DNA from: Rhodospirillaceae bacterium
Lineage (GTDB): Bacteria; Pseudomonadota; Alphaproteobacteria; Micavibrionales; UBA2020
NCBI GenBank assembly: GCA_003524565.1
Contig: DQGU01000261.1
Span: forward strand, 1,062 to 24,756
Direction of reading: 5' to 3'
DNA length: 23,695 nucleotides
In this document: positions 6,413 to 13,540 of the stretch, piece after piece
Layout of the letters: the number at the start of each line of letters is the position of its first letter
How positions within the stretch are numbered: the first letter of the stretch is position 1
Made by a program: the position numbers and the translations under genes
Notes under the pieces: generated by a model
Told to the model about the DNA's origin: nothing
Databases searched by the model: none
What the model saw: the letters and a program-made list of their open reading frames with translations, nothing else

Positions 6413-7618
6413 ATGACACAGCACAGAGACATTTCGGTTTTTGGCAATATGTCGCCGGCGATGGAAAGCGCCTTCACGGCGGAGGAACAGGCCGTTGCAA
6501 AACGCGCGCGCGAACTGGATGCGCGTTTCCTGCCGCTGTTTGAACGCCGCGAATTCACCTATACCCACCACGCCGACCAGATGAAGGCTTACCTGCCCGA
6601 AGGGCTGCACGACGACGCCAATCTGGTCAAGACGCAGCAGGTGCAGATTTCCTACAACGTATGGAAAGCGAAAAACAATCCGGAAACGGCGCAGACCATC
6701 ATCTGCCTTGGCGGCATTTACAACAGCGCCCGCCGTTTCGATTTCTTTGCCGAAGGCGCTGCGGATAATTTCAACATCATCGCCCTCGACTACCCCGGCA
6801 AGGGGCAGAGCGGCAACCTGCGCATGCCGGGCGACTATACGCTTGAAACCTACGCCGCTATCGTGCGCGCGCTGGTTGACCATGTCGCGCCGGAAAACAA
6901 ATTCCACCTCATCGGTCATTCGCACGGTACCAAGGTTATTTATGCGATGGTCGAGGCCGGGTTCGAACATGACAACTGGGCCGGCACCGTCATCGGCGAT
7001 ATGCCGCCCGAAACGCCCGCGGGGCCGAAACTGCGCCGCGCATGGCGCAACCGCGAACGTCCCGCATCGCCCACAGTCGGCGATGCCGTTAAAAAGCTCA
7101 CGAACTTTCTGGCAGGCCACGGCGCGCCGGTGGACCCTGATTTCATCGTGCATGATTTCAACCACGGCTTTGCGCATTTCACGCGCGAAGGCTTCGGCTG
7201 GGCTTATGACCCCAATTCCATGTACGGTTACGCCGACGAATATCTGAAGCCCTACGACAAGTGGGATGCCTTCAAGAAAATTCCGACGCCCGTCTTGCTG
7301 CTGGCAGGTGAAAATTCGAATACGGCAACGCCGGAGATTGTGCAAAAAATGCTCGCCGCGCGTCCCGACATGTCGCTGATGATGTACGAAGGCGTCGGCC
7401 ATTACCCTGAACTGGTCACGCAAAAACGCATCGCCGAAGTTTGCGACTGGATTAAGACGGCGGATAAAGCGCCCGCGCCCATCCGCGCAACCGTCCCCGC
7501 CGACCCCGCAAAGGACATGGTGCGCCATATCGTGCAGGACAATACCCCGCCCGCAGCAGCGCCTGCTTCGCCCGCTGCACCCGCGCGTAAAAACAACGCA
7601 GGGGGCATGAAGCCGTAA
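6413..7618 (+). CDS. alpha/beta-hydrolase fold protein
   Basis: The protein has 401 residues from ATG 6413; a GTG at 6395 in the same frame would add 6. The alpha/beta-hydrolase core has the nucleophile elbow GHSHG (Ser170), a DYPGKGQSG segment before it, and the likely catalytic His330 in GVGHYPE. The acid is not in the usual place: where LxGxxD is expected the sequence is LAGENSNT, leaving Glu300 or Asp196 (GDMPPE) as candidates. The first 85 residues precede the core, and the last 50 or so are Ala/Pro-rich and look disordered. No signal peptide is present. The substrate is unknown. The stop overlaps the next start (TAATG), coupling it to a second hydrolase. A broken copy of codons 7-24 sits at 3610-3661. 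Confidence 0.88.
   Translation: MTQHRDISVFGNMSPAMESAFTAEEQAVAKRARELDARFLPLFERREFTYTHHADQMKAYLPEGLHDDANLVKTQQVQISYNVWKAKNNPETAQTIICLGGIYNSARRFDFFAEGAADNFNIIALDYPGKGQSGNLRMPGDYTLETYAAIVRALVDHVAPENKFHLIGHSHGTKVIYAMVEAGFEHDNWAGTVIGDMPPETPAGPKLRRAWRNRERPASPTVGDAVKKLTNFLAGHGAPVDPDFIVHDFNHGFAHFTREGFGWAYDPNSMYGYADEYLKPYDKWDAFKKIPTPVLLLAGENSNTATPEIVQKMLAARPDMSLMMYEGVGHYPELVTQKRIAEVCDWIKTADKAPAPIRATVPADPAKDMVRHIVQDNTPPAAAPASPAAPARKNNAGGMKP
6431..6482 (+). repeat. direct repeat B, intact copy inside the hydrolase gene
   Basis: This is the source-like copy of the 52-nt repeat also found at 3610-3661 (48 of 52 identical). Here it is in frame and codes for residues 7-24 of the hydrolase. The pair is in direct orientation about 2.8 kb apart, enclosing the zinc ABC operon. 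Confidence 0.8.
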
Positions 7619-8322
7619 TGTCCGCAGCCGCCACCATTATTTTCATCCCCGGCGCGTCTTCGGACGAAAGCACTTGGGATGCGCAAATGGCGGCGCTGTC
7701 GCAAACACACCGCACGGCCGTGGTGAACCTTGTTGACCTCGATAACGTATCCGACATGAGCAACCGCGTGCTGTCCGCGGCCGAGGGCGATATTATTCTT
7801 TGCGGCACATCCATGGGCGGCTATGTCGCGCTTGATGCGCTGAAAAAAGCCAAAGCGCGCATTAAAAAAGTTGTATTCTGCTGCACCTCCGCCCGCGCAG
7901 ACACGCCGGAGCGCAAACGCCAGCGCATGATAGACGTCGCCGCAGGCGAAGACGGCTGGCGCGCCGCACGGCAGGACGCCACGCATTATCACGCCTTTCT
8001 GGGCGCGCGCGCACAGCAGGATGCCGCGCTCATCGACAATTTGCGCGAAACGTCCATGCGCGTCGGCTACGCCGGCTTTGCCCGCCATCAAAAAGCCTGC
8101 GCGGAGCGTGCCGCCAGCCTTGATTTCCTGCCGCAAGTGGACATACCCGCGCTGGTCATCAGCGGCGCCGAAGATGCACTGATACCGCCCGAAATGCAGC
8201 AGGAAATGCATGCGCTTCTGCCGCAATCGACTTTCGTCAGCATCGCGAGCGCAGGCCACATCGCGCACATGGAAGACGCCGCAACCGTTACCGCCGCCAT
8301 TGCCGGCTTTATTGACGCATAA
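7618..8322 (+). CDS. alpha/beta-hydrolase, esterase-like
   Basis: This compact 234-residue alpha/beta-hydrolase has a full, normally placed triad: Ser65 in GTSMGG, Asp186 in SGAEDALIP and His214 in SAGHIAHMED. The oxyanion region is the N-terminal FIPGASSDESTW. There is no signal peptide, so it is cytoplasmic. The start overlaps the stop of the larger hydrolase (TAATG), and the HAD phosphatase follows after 11 nt, so the three probably form one operon. The two hydrolases are not close duplicates: lengths, motifs and flanks differ. The fold is certain, while the substrate (an ester or thioester) cannot be read from the sequence. Confidence 0.9.
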   Translation: MSAAATIIFIPGASSDESTWDAQMAALSQTHRTAVVNLVDLDNVSDMSNRVLSAAEGDIILCGTSMGGYVALDALKKAKARIKKVVFCCTSARADTPERKRQRMIDVAAGEDGWRAARQDATHYHAFLGARAQQDAALIDNLRETSMRVGYAGFARHQKACAERAASLDFLPQVDIPALVISGAEDALIPPEMQQEMHALLPQSTFVSIASAGHIAHMEDAATVTAAIAGFIDA

Positions 8323-8333
8323 AGGAAAAGCAC

Positions 8334-9089
8334 ATGACGACGACGCAGCTTAAAGAAGTGTTCTTCGACTGGGACGGCACCATCGCCCATACCGAAGCCG
8401 TCAGCATTGCCGTCACCCGCCGTGTGCTGAGCAACTACGCGAACGAAGCCTTCGGCAAACCCATGACCGACGTCATCGACGGGCTTGATATGCGCGGCAA
8501 GGATTTCGGCCAGATTGGCAAACAGTTTCAGGACGTCATCAACGCAGGCCTGCCCAAAGACGCGCAAATTACCATCGACATCGAAGACCTGCGCATCAAC
8601 AAACTGCGCCCCGAGACGCGCGTTGCGATTTTGAACGCGCATCTGGCGCCCGGCATCGGCGAGACGCTGGCCGAGCTGCAAGACGATATGAAACTCGGCG
8701 TTGCCATCGTCAGCAACAGCCCGCGCCTGCGTATCCAGCCGCTTCTGGACAAACATGGGTATAACGAACGTATCCCCGCGCCGCGCCTTTTCAGCGCATT
8801 CGAAGACGTCGCGGGCAAGCTGAAAGAAGACCCCGCCATCTATCTGCTGGCCGCGCAAAAAACCGGCATCGCCCCCGCCGAAGCCGCCGCCGTTGAAGAC
8901 AGCGTGACAGGCATGAAAGCCGCCGTTTCGGCCGGCATCGGCCTGCGTGTCGGCTTCACCGGCCTTGCCGACCCCGCCGAAGCCGCCGCGCTGAAACAGG
9001 CGCTGCTGGATGCGGGCGCGCATACCGTCATCGACAACATGCGCGACTTGCCCAAAACCCTGAAACACCTCTCCGCCCCCGCCCCTTAA
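8334..9089 (+). CDS. HAD-family phosphatase, phosphoglycolate-phosphatase-like
   Basis: The 251-residue protein opens with HAD motif I, FDWDGT (nucleophile Asp12, acid/base Asp14). Motif II is Ser127 in IVSNSP, motif III is the lysine in GKLKEDP (Lys162 or Lys164), and motif IV is Glu188-Asp189 in VEDSVTGM. A helical cap lies between motifs I and II (about 20-110), as in beta-phosphoglucomutase or phosphoglycolate phosphatase relatives. The order and spacing fit a soluble magnesium-dependent phosphatase on a small phosphorylated metabolite. An AAGGA precedes ATG 8334 at good spacing. It is probably the last gene of the hydrolase operon, since a separate promoter follows at 9120. The exact substrate is unknown. 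Confidence 0.92.
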   Translation: MTTTQLKEVFFDWDGTIAHTEAVSIAVTRRVLSNYANEAFGKPMTDVIDGLDMRGKDFGQIGKQFQDVINAGLPKDAQITIDIEDLRINKLRPETRVAILNAHLAPGIGETLAELQDDMKLGVAIVSNSPRLRIQPLLDKHGYNERIPAPRLFSAFEDVAGKLKEDPAIYLLAAQKTGIAPAEAAAVEDSVTGMKAAVSAGIGLRVGFTGLADPAEAAALKQALLDAGAHTVIDNMRDLPKTLKHLSAPAP

Positions 9090-9119
9090 AGCGCAGGCAT
9101 TTGGCGCGCGGCCAGACGA

Positions 9120-9148
9120 TTGACACCCCCGCCGCGCGTTTATAGTAT
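9120..9148 (+). promoter_or_regulatory. sigma70-type promoter of the 76-residue gene
   Basis: A perfect -35, TTGACA, at 9120-9125 is followed after 17 nt by TAGTAT at 9143-9148; TATAGT at 9141-9146 gives 15 nt. It lies about 40 nt before the small gene and after the HAD stop, so the small gene has its own start of transcription. Confidence 0.65.
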
Positions 9149-9191
9149 AGCCGCGTAAACAAACCCGCGCCGAAGCCGAGGAGCCAGAGCC

Positions 9192-9422
9192 ATGACCGCA
9201 CGCCCCGTTGCCGATATTCTTGAGGCTATTTATGCCTCCCTGCACAACGACAACCAGGACATCGATGCGCTGATTGCGGATTTGAAAACATCTCTTGCCG
9301 CAGATGGCAAAAAAGAAGTGGCGGTCGATGCCGCACGTCTCGCCCAGAACAACCGTCAGGGGCGCAAGGTCATGCAGGCCTATTTCAAAAAGCGCGGCGT
9401 CGCCGTTGTATTTTCGGAATAA
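9192..9422 (+). CDS. small conserved-looking protein, unknown function
   Basis: This 76-residue protein is one I do not recognise. It starts at ATG 9192 with GAGGAG at about 9178-9183, and a good promoter precedes it, so expression is likely. The sequence looks helical and soluble, with an acidic N-terminal half (LHNDNQDIDALIADLKTSL) and a basic C-terminal half (NNRQGRKVMQAYFKKRG) ending in VAVVFSE. There is no signal peptide, cysteine or transmembrane helix. The charge split and small size would fit a regulator or an RNA- or protein-binding factor, but that is only a guess. It is flanked by the HAD phosphatase gene and the 852-residue membrane protein gene without overlap. Confidence 0.7.
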   Translation: MTARPVADILEAIYASLHNDNQDIDALIADLKTSLAADGKKEVAVDAARLAQNNRQGRKVMQAYFKKRGVAVVFSE

Positions 9423-9431
9423 CCCCCGTTC

Positions 9432-9445
9432 GCGGCGCGCGCCGC
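9432..9445. terminator. GC-only palindrome after the small gene, possible terminator
   Basis: GCGGCGCGCGCCGC is a perfect 14-bp palindrome 10 nt after the stop of the 76-residue gene. No T-run follows, so it is not a classic intrinsic terminator; it may end transcription partially or be a by-product of GC-rich sequence. The remaining 169 nt up to the next start are AT-rich towards the end and hold a possible promoter. Confidence 0.3.
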
Positions 9446-9518
9446 CGCCCGCGCTTAACTAAGCCATTGAAAATATAGAATATCCCTGCGCATCCCCGTG
9501 CGGCGGGTTAAGACTATG

Positions 9519-9547
9519 TTGATATTTTTCCTTTATATTTCAATATT
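9519..9547 (+). promoter_or_regulatory. possible promoter of the membrane protein-flavoprotein pair
   Basis: TTGATA (9519-9524), a 17-nt AT-rich spacer and AATATT (9542-9547) form a plausible but imperfect sigma70 pair. It lies 67 nt before the GTG start at 9614, in the only AT-rich part of this spacer. Confidence 0.4.
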
Positions 9548-9613
9548 AAGCATGTTTTATTGCCCAAGGCTGCGCCGTGGGCGATAGCCGCCCGCCGCAC
9601 CCCGAGGTTTTTC

Positions 9614-12172
9614 GTGACTGACACAGCCCGCAACAGCGCCGACAAGACCGCCGCCTCCGGCCGCGCCGGATTGCGCCTGGATGTCACGCTGTTGTGTCTG
9701 AGCCTTCTCTACATCCTGGCCGAATTTATTTTCAACGCCCGCCTGCTCGATACCGCCAGCGATATTACCGCGACGGCGGACGACCTGCGCGATGTGGAAT
9801 ATCTCGGCCGCGCGGTTTCTGGCGTGGGGCTATCGCTGCTGGTTGCAGGTTTTTTTGCGCGTGACGGTTTCCGCATGTCGCGGCTTTCCGACCAGATTGT
9901 TTTTGGCGCGCTGGTGGTTTTTTGCCCGCTTTTGTTTTTGCTCTCCCCCCTCGCGCCTGCGGGCGGCGGGCTCGACCCTGCGGGTGTGGGTTTTACGCAG
10001 CTGCTGAGCTCTTCCGCGCCTGATGTCACGCTGGACTTCCCGCCGCCGGATGCGTCGATGATATGGGTTATCCTGCCCTTCATCGGTATTTTCGCCGTGC
10101 TGGTTGCGCATTACATGCAATTGCACCGCGCCGTGGTTGTTCTGGGTGTGCTGATGATGACGTGGCCTGCGATGTTTTTCGGTCAGAAAATCATTATCGA
10201 GCGTTTTATGGTTCACCCGACGACGTGGGAAACCCGCCTTGATGCACGTTATATGCAGTTGATGCGCACAGGCTTCGGCCACGGCATCATCGCGCTGCGC
10301 GATTTGCGTTTCGACAAGGACGAAGACCCGGCGCTGCGCACTTTCCTTGTGCTCATGGGCAGCCTGTTCATGCAGTTTCCGGACGAAGCCAAGGAAATGA
10401 TACGCGAAAAGCAGGATGACATCGTGCGCCTGATGGTCATGCGCACCGACATCCAGAACATCGATGCGCGATATGCCGATTATCAGGCAGAGGCCGAGCG
10501 TTTCAAAACCGACGTCTATGCCCCCTACGCCAATGCATCGTCGGAATATGCCGAAGCCCTGTCGGAGCCGAAGCTGATAGAAATCCGCAACGAAATCATG
10601 CGCGTCATCCGCGATGAAGTGGACAACGGCTGGCTGAAAATGCGGGATTCGATTGCAACCTGCAAAGCCTTTTCCAGCCGCAACGCCGCGACGCTTTACA
10701 CCCGTCTTATCGACGTGCGTAAAAACTTTACCGCCTGCACGAATGAAAACTGCCGCGGCCGCGTCGTGTTTCAATACCAGCGCACCATCCGCGACGCAAT
10801 CGACGCGCGCGTGCCCTATGATTACTGGTGCGAGACAAGCGGCATCACGCCCGAAGACATCGCCAGCTATAACGAAATGGGCGCCAGCCTGCGCGAAGTT
10901 GCCAAGCGCGAAACCTTCGCCTGCCACCCTGCCGGCATCGAAAGACTGCAAGCGCGCCTGATGCCGTTTTGCATGCAGTACATCCAGCGCCAGACGGCCT
11001 TCACCGCCACTATCCGCACCCGCGACGATTACGAAGCGTCGGAGCAGCTGCGCAAACTGGTGCGCCAGAAAGTCCTGCGCGAGATACGCCTGAAAAGACG
11101 GCTGATTACCTTTATGCTGCCCGAAGAGTGGGACCGCAGCGACGTGCAAACGCTCGACGATGCCCTTGCCCGCGCCCTGATGTCGCGCGCCGGCGTGGAA
11201 TGGAAACTGAACCGCCAGCACGAAGACGCCGACGGCAATATCAAAACCATGCCCAGCAACATGAAGCCCGGCCTGTCGTTTGACGATTTCGTGCGCTTGC
11301 CCGTGGTGCAACAACAGCTGCGCGGCGAGCTGGGCGATATGTATTATCCCGGCTTCAGCATGAGCATGACGCGCGAAGAGTTCACCGAGAACGTCATCGT
11401 CCCCGATATCAAGCGCCGCGCCGCCGCCTTCATCCGTGAAATGGAGCAGCAGGGCAAGAAATTCGCCAACGGCGAAAGCCGCGAAGCCGCAGGCAAGGAA
11501 GCCGTGCGTTTCATATACATCCCCAGCATCGCGCTGTTCATATCGCTGTTTCTGGTCGTCCTGACACTCGCGCGCTGCCTGATTACCGCGGCGCGGCTGA
11601 CGTGGCGGCATTTCTATCCGGACGCGCCACCCTCGCCGCTGCGTCTTGCGGGGGCATGGGGCGTTGTCGTTTTGGTTGTCGCGGGCTTCCCCTATGTCGC
11701 GGGCAGCCGCACGGCACAAAGCGAAAGTTATCAGGCTTTCCTGCACGCCTCGCTTGAGCGCGCACCCGTGACCTCCGCCCTGCTGGACTGGACGATGCGG
11801 GCGGAGCCTGTTATTTACAGCGCGGGCAAATCGCTGCTGGCCGCGACAGGCCTTGCCCCTGCGCAAACGCACCGCAACCGCGACGACATCGCGCCCGTCA
11901 TCGTCTTTGACCGCGGGCATGACGCACTGGTCAACCGTGTGCAGGATTTCCTCGTCCGCGAAAAAATCCTCGATGCTGTTTACAGCGGCGGCATCATGAA
12001 CGATGCAACGCACGAAGCGCTGCGCCGTTATCAAATGCGCCACGGCCTCAAAGACAGCGGCGTGCCCGATACAGAAACGCTGAAACTGATGGGCATTGAT
12101 GCACCTGCGACGGAAAAGGCAGCCGAAGAAAAGCCCCCTGCGCCGCCCGCACCTGCCGACGATACCCCATGA
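9614..12172 (+). CDS. large multi-pass membrane protein with C-terminal peptidoglycan-binding-like domain
   Basis: I chose GTG 9614 (852 residues) because GAGG stands 7 nt upstream and the sequence before it is not protein-like; a TTG at 9560 would add 18 residues. Five hydrophobic helices fill the first 190 residues. A soluble domain of about 440 residues follows, rich in charged helices and with several cysteines (for example CTNENCRG). Two more helices come after it (FIYIPSIALFISLFLVVLTL and AGAWGVVVLVVAGFPYVAG). The tail at about 776-828 (VQDFLVREKILDAVY ... LRRYQMRHGLKDSGVPD) resembles a PG_binding_1 domain, followed by a Pro/Ala-rich end. An envelope role is likely given the domain and the penicillin-binding protein gene downstream. 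The large middle domain matches nothing I know. The stop overlaps the flavoprotein start. Confidence 0.85.
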   Translation: MTDTARNSADKTAASGRAGLRLDVTLLCLSLLYILAEFIFNARLLDTASDITATADDLRDVEYLGRAVSGVGLSLLVAGFFARDGFRMSRLSDQIVFGALVVFCPLLFLLSPLAPAGGGLDPAGVGFTQLLSSSAPDVTLDFPPPDASMIWVILPFIGIFAVLVAHYMQLHRAVVVLGVLMMTWPAMFFGQKIIIERFMVHPTTWETRLDARYMQLMRTGFGHGIIALRDLRFDKDEDPALRTFLVLMGSLFMQFPDEAKEMIREKQDDIVRLMVMRTDIQNIDARYADYQAEAERFKTDVYAPYANASSEYAEALSEPKLIEIRNEIMRVIRDEVDNGWLKMRDSIATCKAFSSRNAATLYTRLIDVRKNFTACTNENCRGRVVFQYQRTIRDAIDARVPYDYWCETSGITPEDIASYNEMGASLREVAKRETFACHPAGIERLQARLMPFCMQYIQRQTAFTATIRTRDDYEASEQLRKLVRQKVLREIRLKRRLITFMLPEEWDRSDVQTLDDALARALMSRAGVEWKLNRQHEDADGNIKTMPSNMKPGLSFDDFVRLPVVQQQLRGELGDMYYPGFSMSMTREEFTENVIVPDIKRRAAAFIREMEQQGKKFANGESREAAGKEAVRFIYIPSIALFISLFLVVLTLARCLITAARLTWRHFYPDAPPSPLRLAGAWGVVVLVVAGFPYVAGSRTAQSESYQAFLHASLERAPVTSALLDWTMRAEPVIYSAGKSLLAATGLAPAQTHRNRDDIAPVIVFDRGHDALVNRVQDFLVREKILDAVYSGGIMNDATHEALRRYQMRHGLKDSGVPDTETLKLMGIDAPATEKAAEEKPPAPPAPADDTP

Positions 12173-13401
12173 TGACAAAAGAACGCCGCGTGCATATCAT
12201 CGGCGCCGGACCCGCCGGTCTCATCGCTGCCGAAACACTGGCACAAGCAGGCGCGCAGGTTACGATATACGAGCGCAAGCCCGTGCCCGCGCGCAAATTC
12301 CTGATGGCAGGGCGCGGCGGGCTGAACATCACGCATAGCGAAGATATCGAAAGTTTTCTGGTGCGCTACGGCAGCGGCCGCGGCATGGTCGAACAGGCCA
12401 TCCGCAATTTCACCCCCGCCATGCTGCGTACATGGTGTGCGGGTCTTGGCGAAGAAACCTTTGTCGGCTCCAGCGGGCGCGTCTTTCCCAAAAGCTTCAA
12501 GGCATCACCGCTTTTGCGCGCATGGCAGGCGCGGCTTGTTGCCATGGGCGTCACCTTCCACTTCGGCCATGAATGGCACGGCTGGGATAACAGCGGTGCG
12601 CTGCGTTTTGAAACCGCTGCGGGCACCCTATCCGCCCCCGCCCCCGATGCCGTGCTGCTGGCGCTCGGCGGTGCGTCGTGGCCGAAGCTCGGCGCGGATG
12701 GCGGCTGGGTGCCGCTGCTGGCCGCACGCGGCGTTGATATAGCGCCCCTGCGCGCTGCGAATTGCGGGTTTCATGTCGCGTGGTCTGATTTCTTTAAGCA
12801 GCAATACGCGGGGCAGCCGCTCAAGCCGCTGGCGCTCAGCTTTTCCGGCTGCCGGGTCGAGAGCGAGGCGATGATAACCGCTGCCGGTATTGAGGGCGGC
12901 GGCATTTATGCCCTCTCCGCCCCGCTGCGCGATACGGTGTTGAAAGACGGCCGCGCGATACTGCATCTGGATTTGCGCCCGAGTGTAACGCAGGAAAAAC
13001 TCGTGCAAAAACTCGCGCATGCCCGCGGCGCAAAATCGCTCGGCACTTGGCTGCGCACGGCGGGCGGTCTTTCATCCCTCGCCGCCACGCTGCTGCGTGA
13101 AGAGGCCGCGGGCGGCAGCACGCTTGCGACGCTTGCGCCCGCCGCGCTTGCCGCGCGTATTAAAGCTGTGCCATTGACGGTGGATGCGCCCTTTTCTATG
13201 GAGCGCGCGATTTCAAGCGCCGGCGGCATCACCGCCGCGGCACTGGATGGTTTTCGCCTGCGCGCCTGCCCGCATGTGTATGCAGCGGGCGAGATGCTGG
13301 ACTGGGAAGCCCCCACCGGCGGATACTTGCTTCAGGCAAGTTTTGCCACCGGAGTCGCGGCAGCGCAGCAGATTCTCGCGGCGCTTACGGCTGTCGATTG
13401 A
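12169..13401 (+). CDS. FAD-dependent flavoprotein, HI0933/BaiN family (PP_4765-like)
   Basis: The 410-residue protein begins with a Rossmann dinucleotide-binding motif GAGPAG (12-17) and the family segment KFLMAGRGGLNITHSE (43-58). It then has SSGRVFPKSFKASPLLRAW and a C-terminal FAD-binding stretch, YAAGEMLDWEAPTGGYLLQASFATG. These are typical of the HI0933-like NAD(P)/FAD oxidoreductases and, by length and wording, of the PP_4765 subfamily; the physiological substrate of that subfamily is not established. It is soluble with no export signal. ATG 12169 overlaps the membrane protein stop; a second ATG at 12172 is equally possible. Coupled translation suggests the flavoprotein and membrane protein are made together, though no shared role is known. 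Confidence 0.92.
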   Translation: MMTKERRVHIIGAGPAGLIAAETLAQAGAQVTIYERKPVPARKFLMAGRGGLNITHSEDIESFLVRYGSGRGMVEQAIRNFTPAMLRTWCAGLGEETFVGSSGRVFPKSFKASPLLRAWQARLVAMGVTFHFGHEWHGWDNSGALRFETAAGTLSAPAPDAVLLALGGASWPKLGADGGWVPLLAARGVDIAPLRAANCGFHVAWSDFFKQQYAGQPLKPLALSFSGCRVESEAMITAAGIEGGGIYALSAPLRDTVLKDGRAILHLDLRPSVTQEKLVQKLAHARGAKSLGTWLRTAGGLSSLAATLLREEAAGGSTLATLAPAALAARIKAVPLTVDAPFSMERAISSAGGITAAALDGFRLRACPHVYAAGEMLDWEAPTGGYLLQASFATGVAAAQQILAALTAVD

Positions 13402-13462
13402 AATTAAATTACCTTTAAAAATCAGTTGCTTAAAGATTCTTATCGGCGTATGTGTTTGCCCA

Positions 13463-13490
13463 TTGCGAATAGTATAGCTTTTGCTATACT
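13463..13490 (+). promoter_or_regulatory. promoter with an inverted repeat over the -10, upstream of the penicillin-binding protein gene
   Basis: TTGCGA (13463-13468), 16 nt, then TATACT (13485-13490) form a plausible sigma70 promoter 50 nt before ATG 13541. AGTATAGC (13471-13478) and GCTATACT (13483-13490) are perfect 8-bp inverted arms around TTTT and cover the -10, so a dimeric repressor or activator could bind there. The rest of the 139-nt spacer is AT-rich without other clear features. Confidence 0.55.
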
Positions 13491-13540
13491 CCATTTCACA
13501 TAAACATCACTATGTGCCTTCGGGCCGGGAGTGCTGTAGC

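Noticed and set aside
7618..8322. The second hydrolase as a tandem duplicate of the first
   Set aside because: Lengths, nucleophile motifs (GTSMGG against GHSHG) and flanking segments differ too much; only the general fold is shared.
9830..12178. A 782-codon open frame on the minus strand opposite the large membrane protein gene
   Set aside because: It has no family motif, its composition is the reverse-complement shadow of GC-rich codons, and the plus-strand frame has clear membrane helices and a recognisable C-terminal domain.
9142..13478. The shared string ATAGTATAGC at 9142-9151 and 13469-13478
   Set aside because: Both lie at -10 regions of likely sigma70 promoters, where TA-rich strings recur by chance; the inverted arm exists only at the second site, so I do not claim a common regulator.
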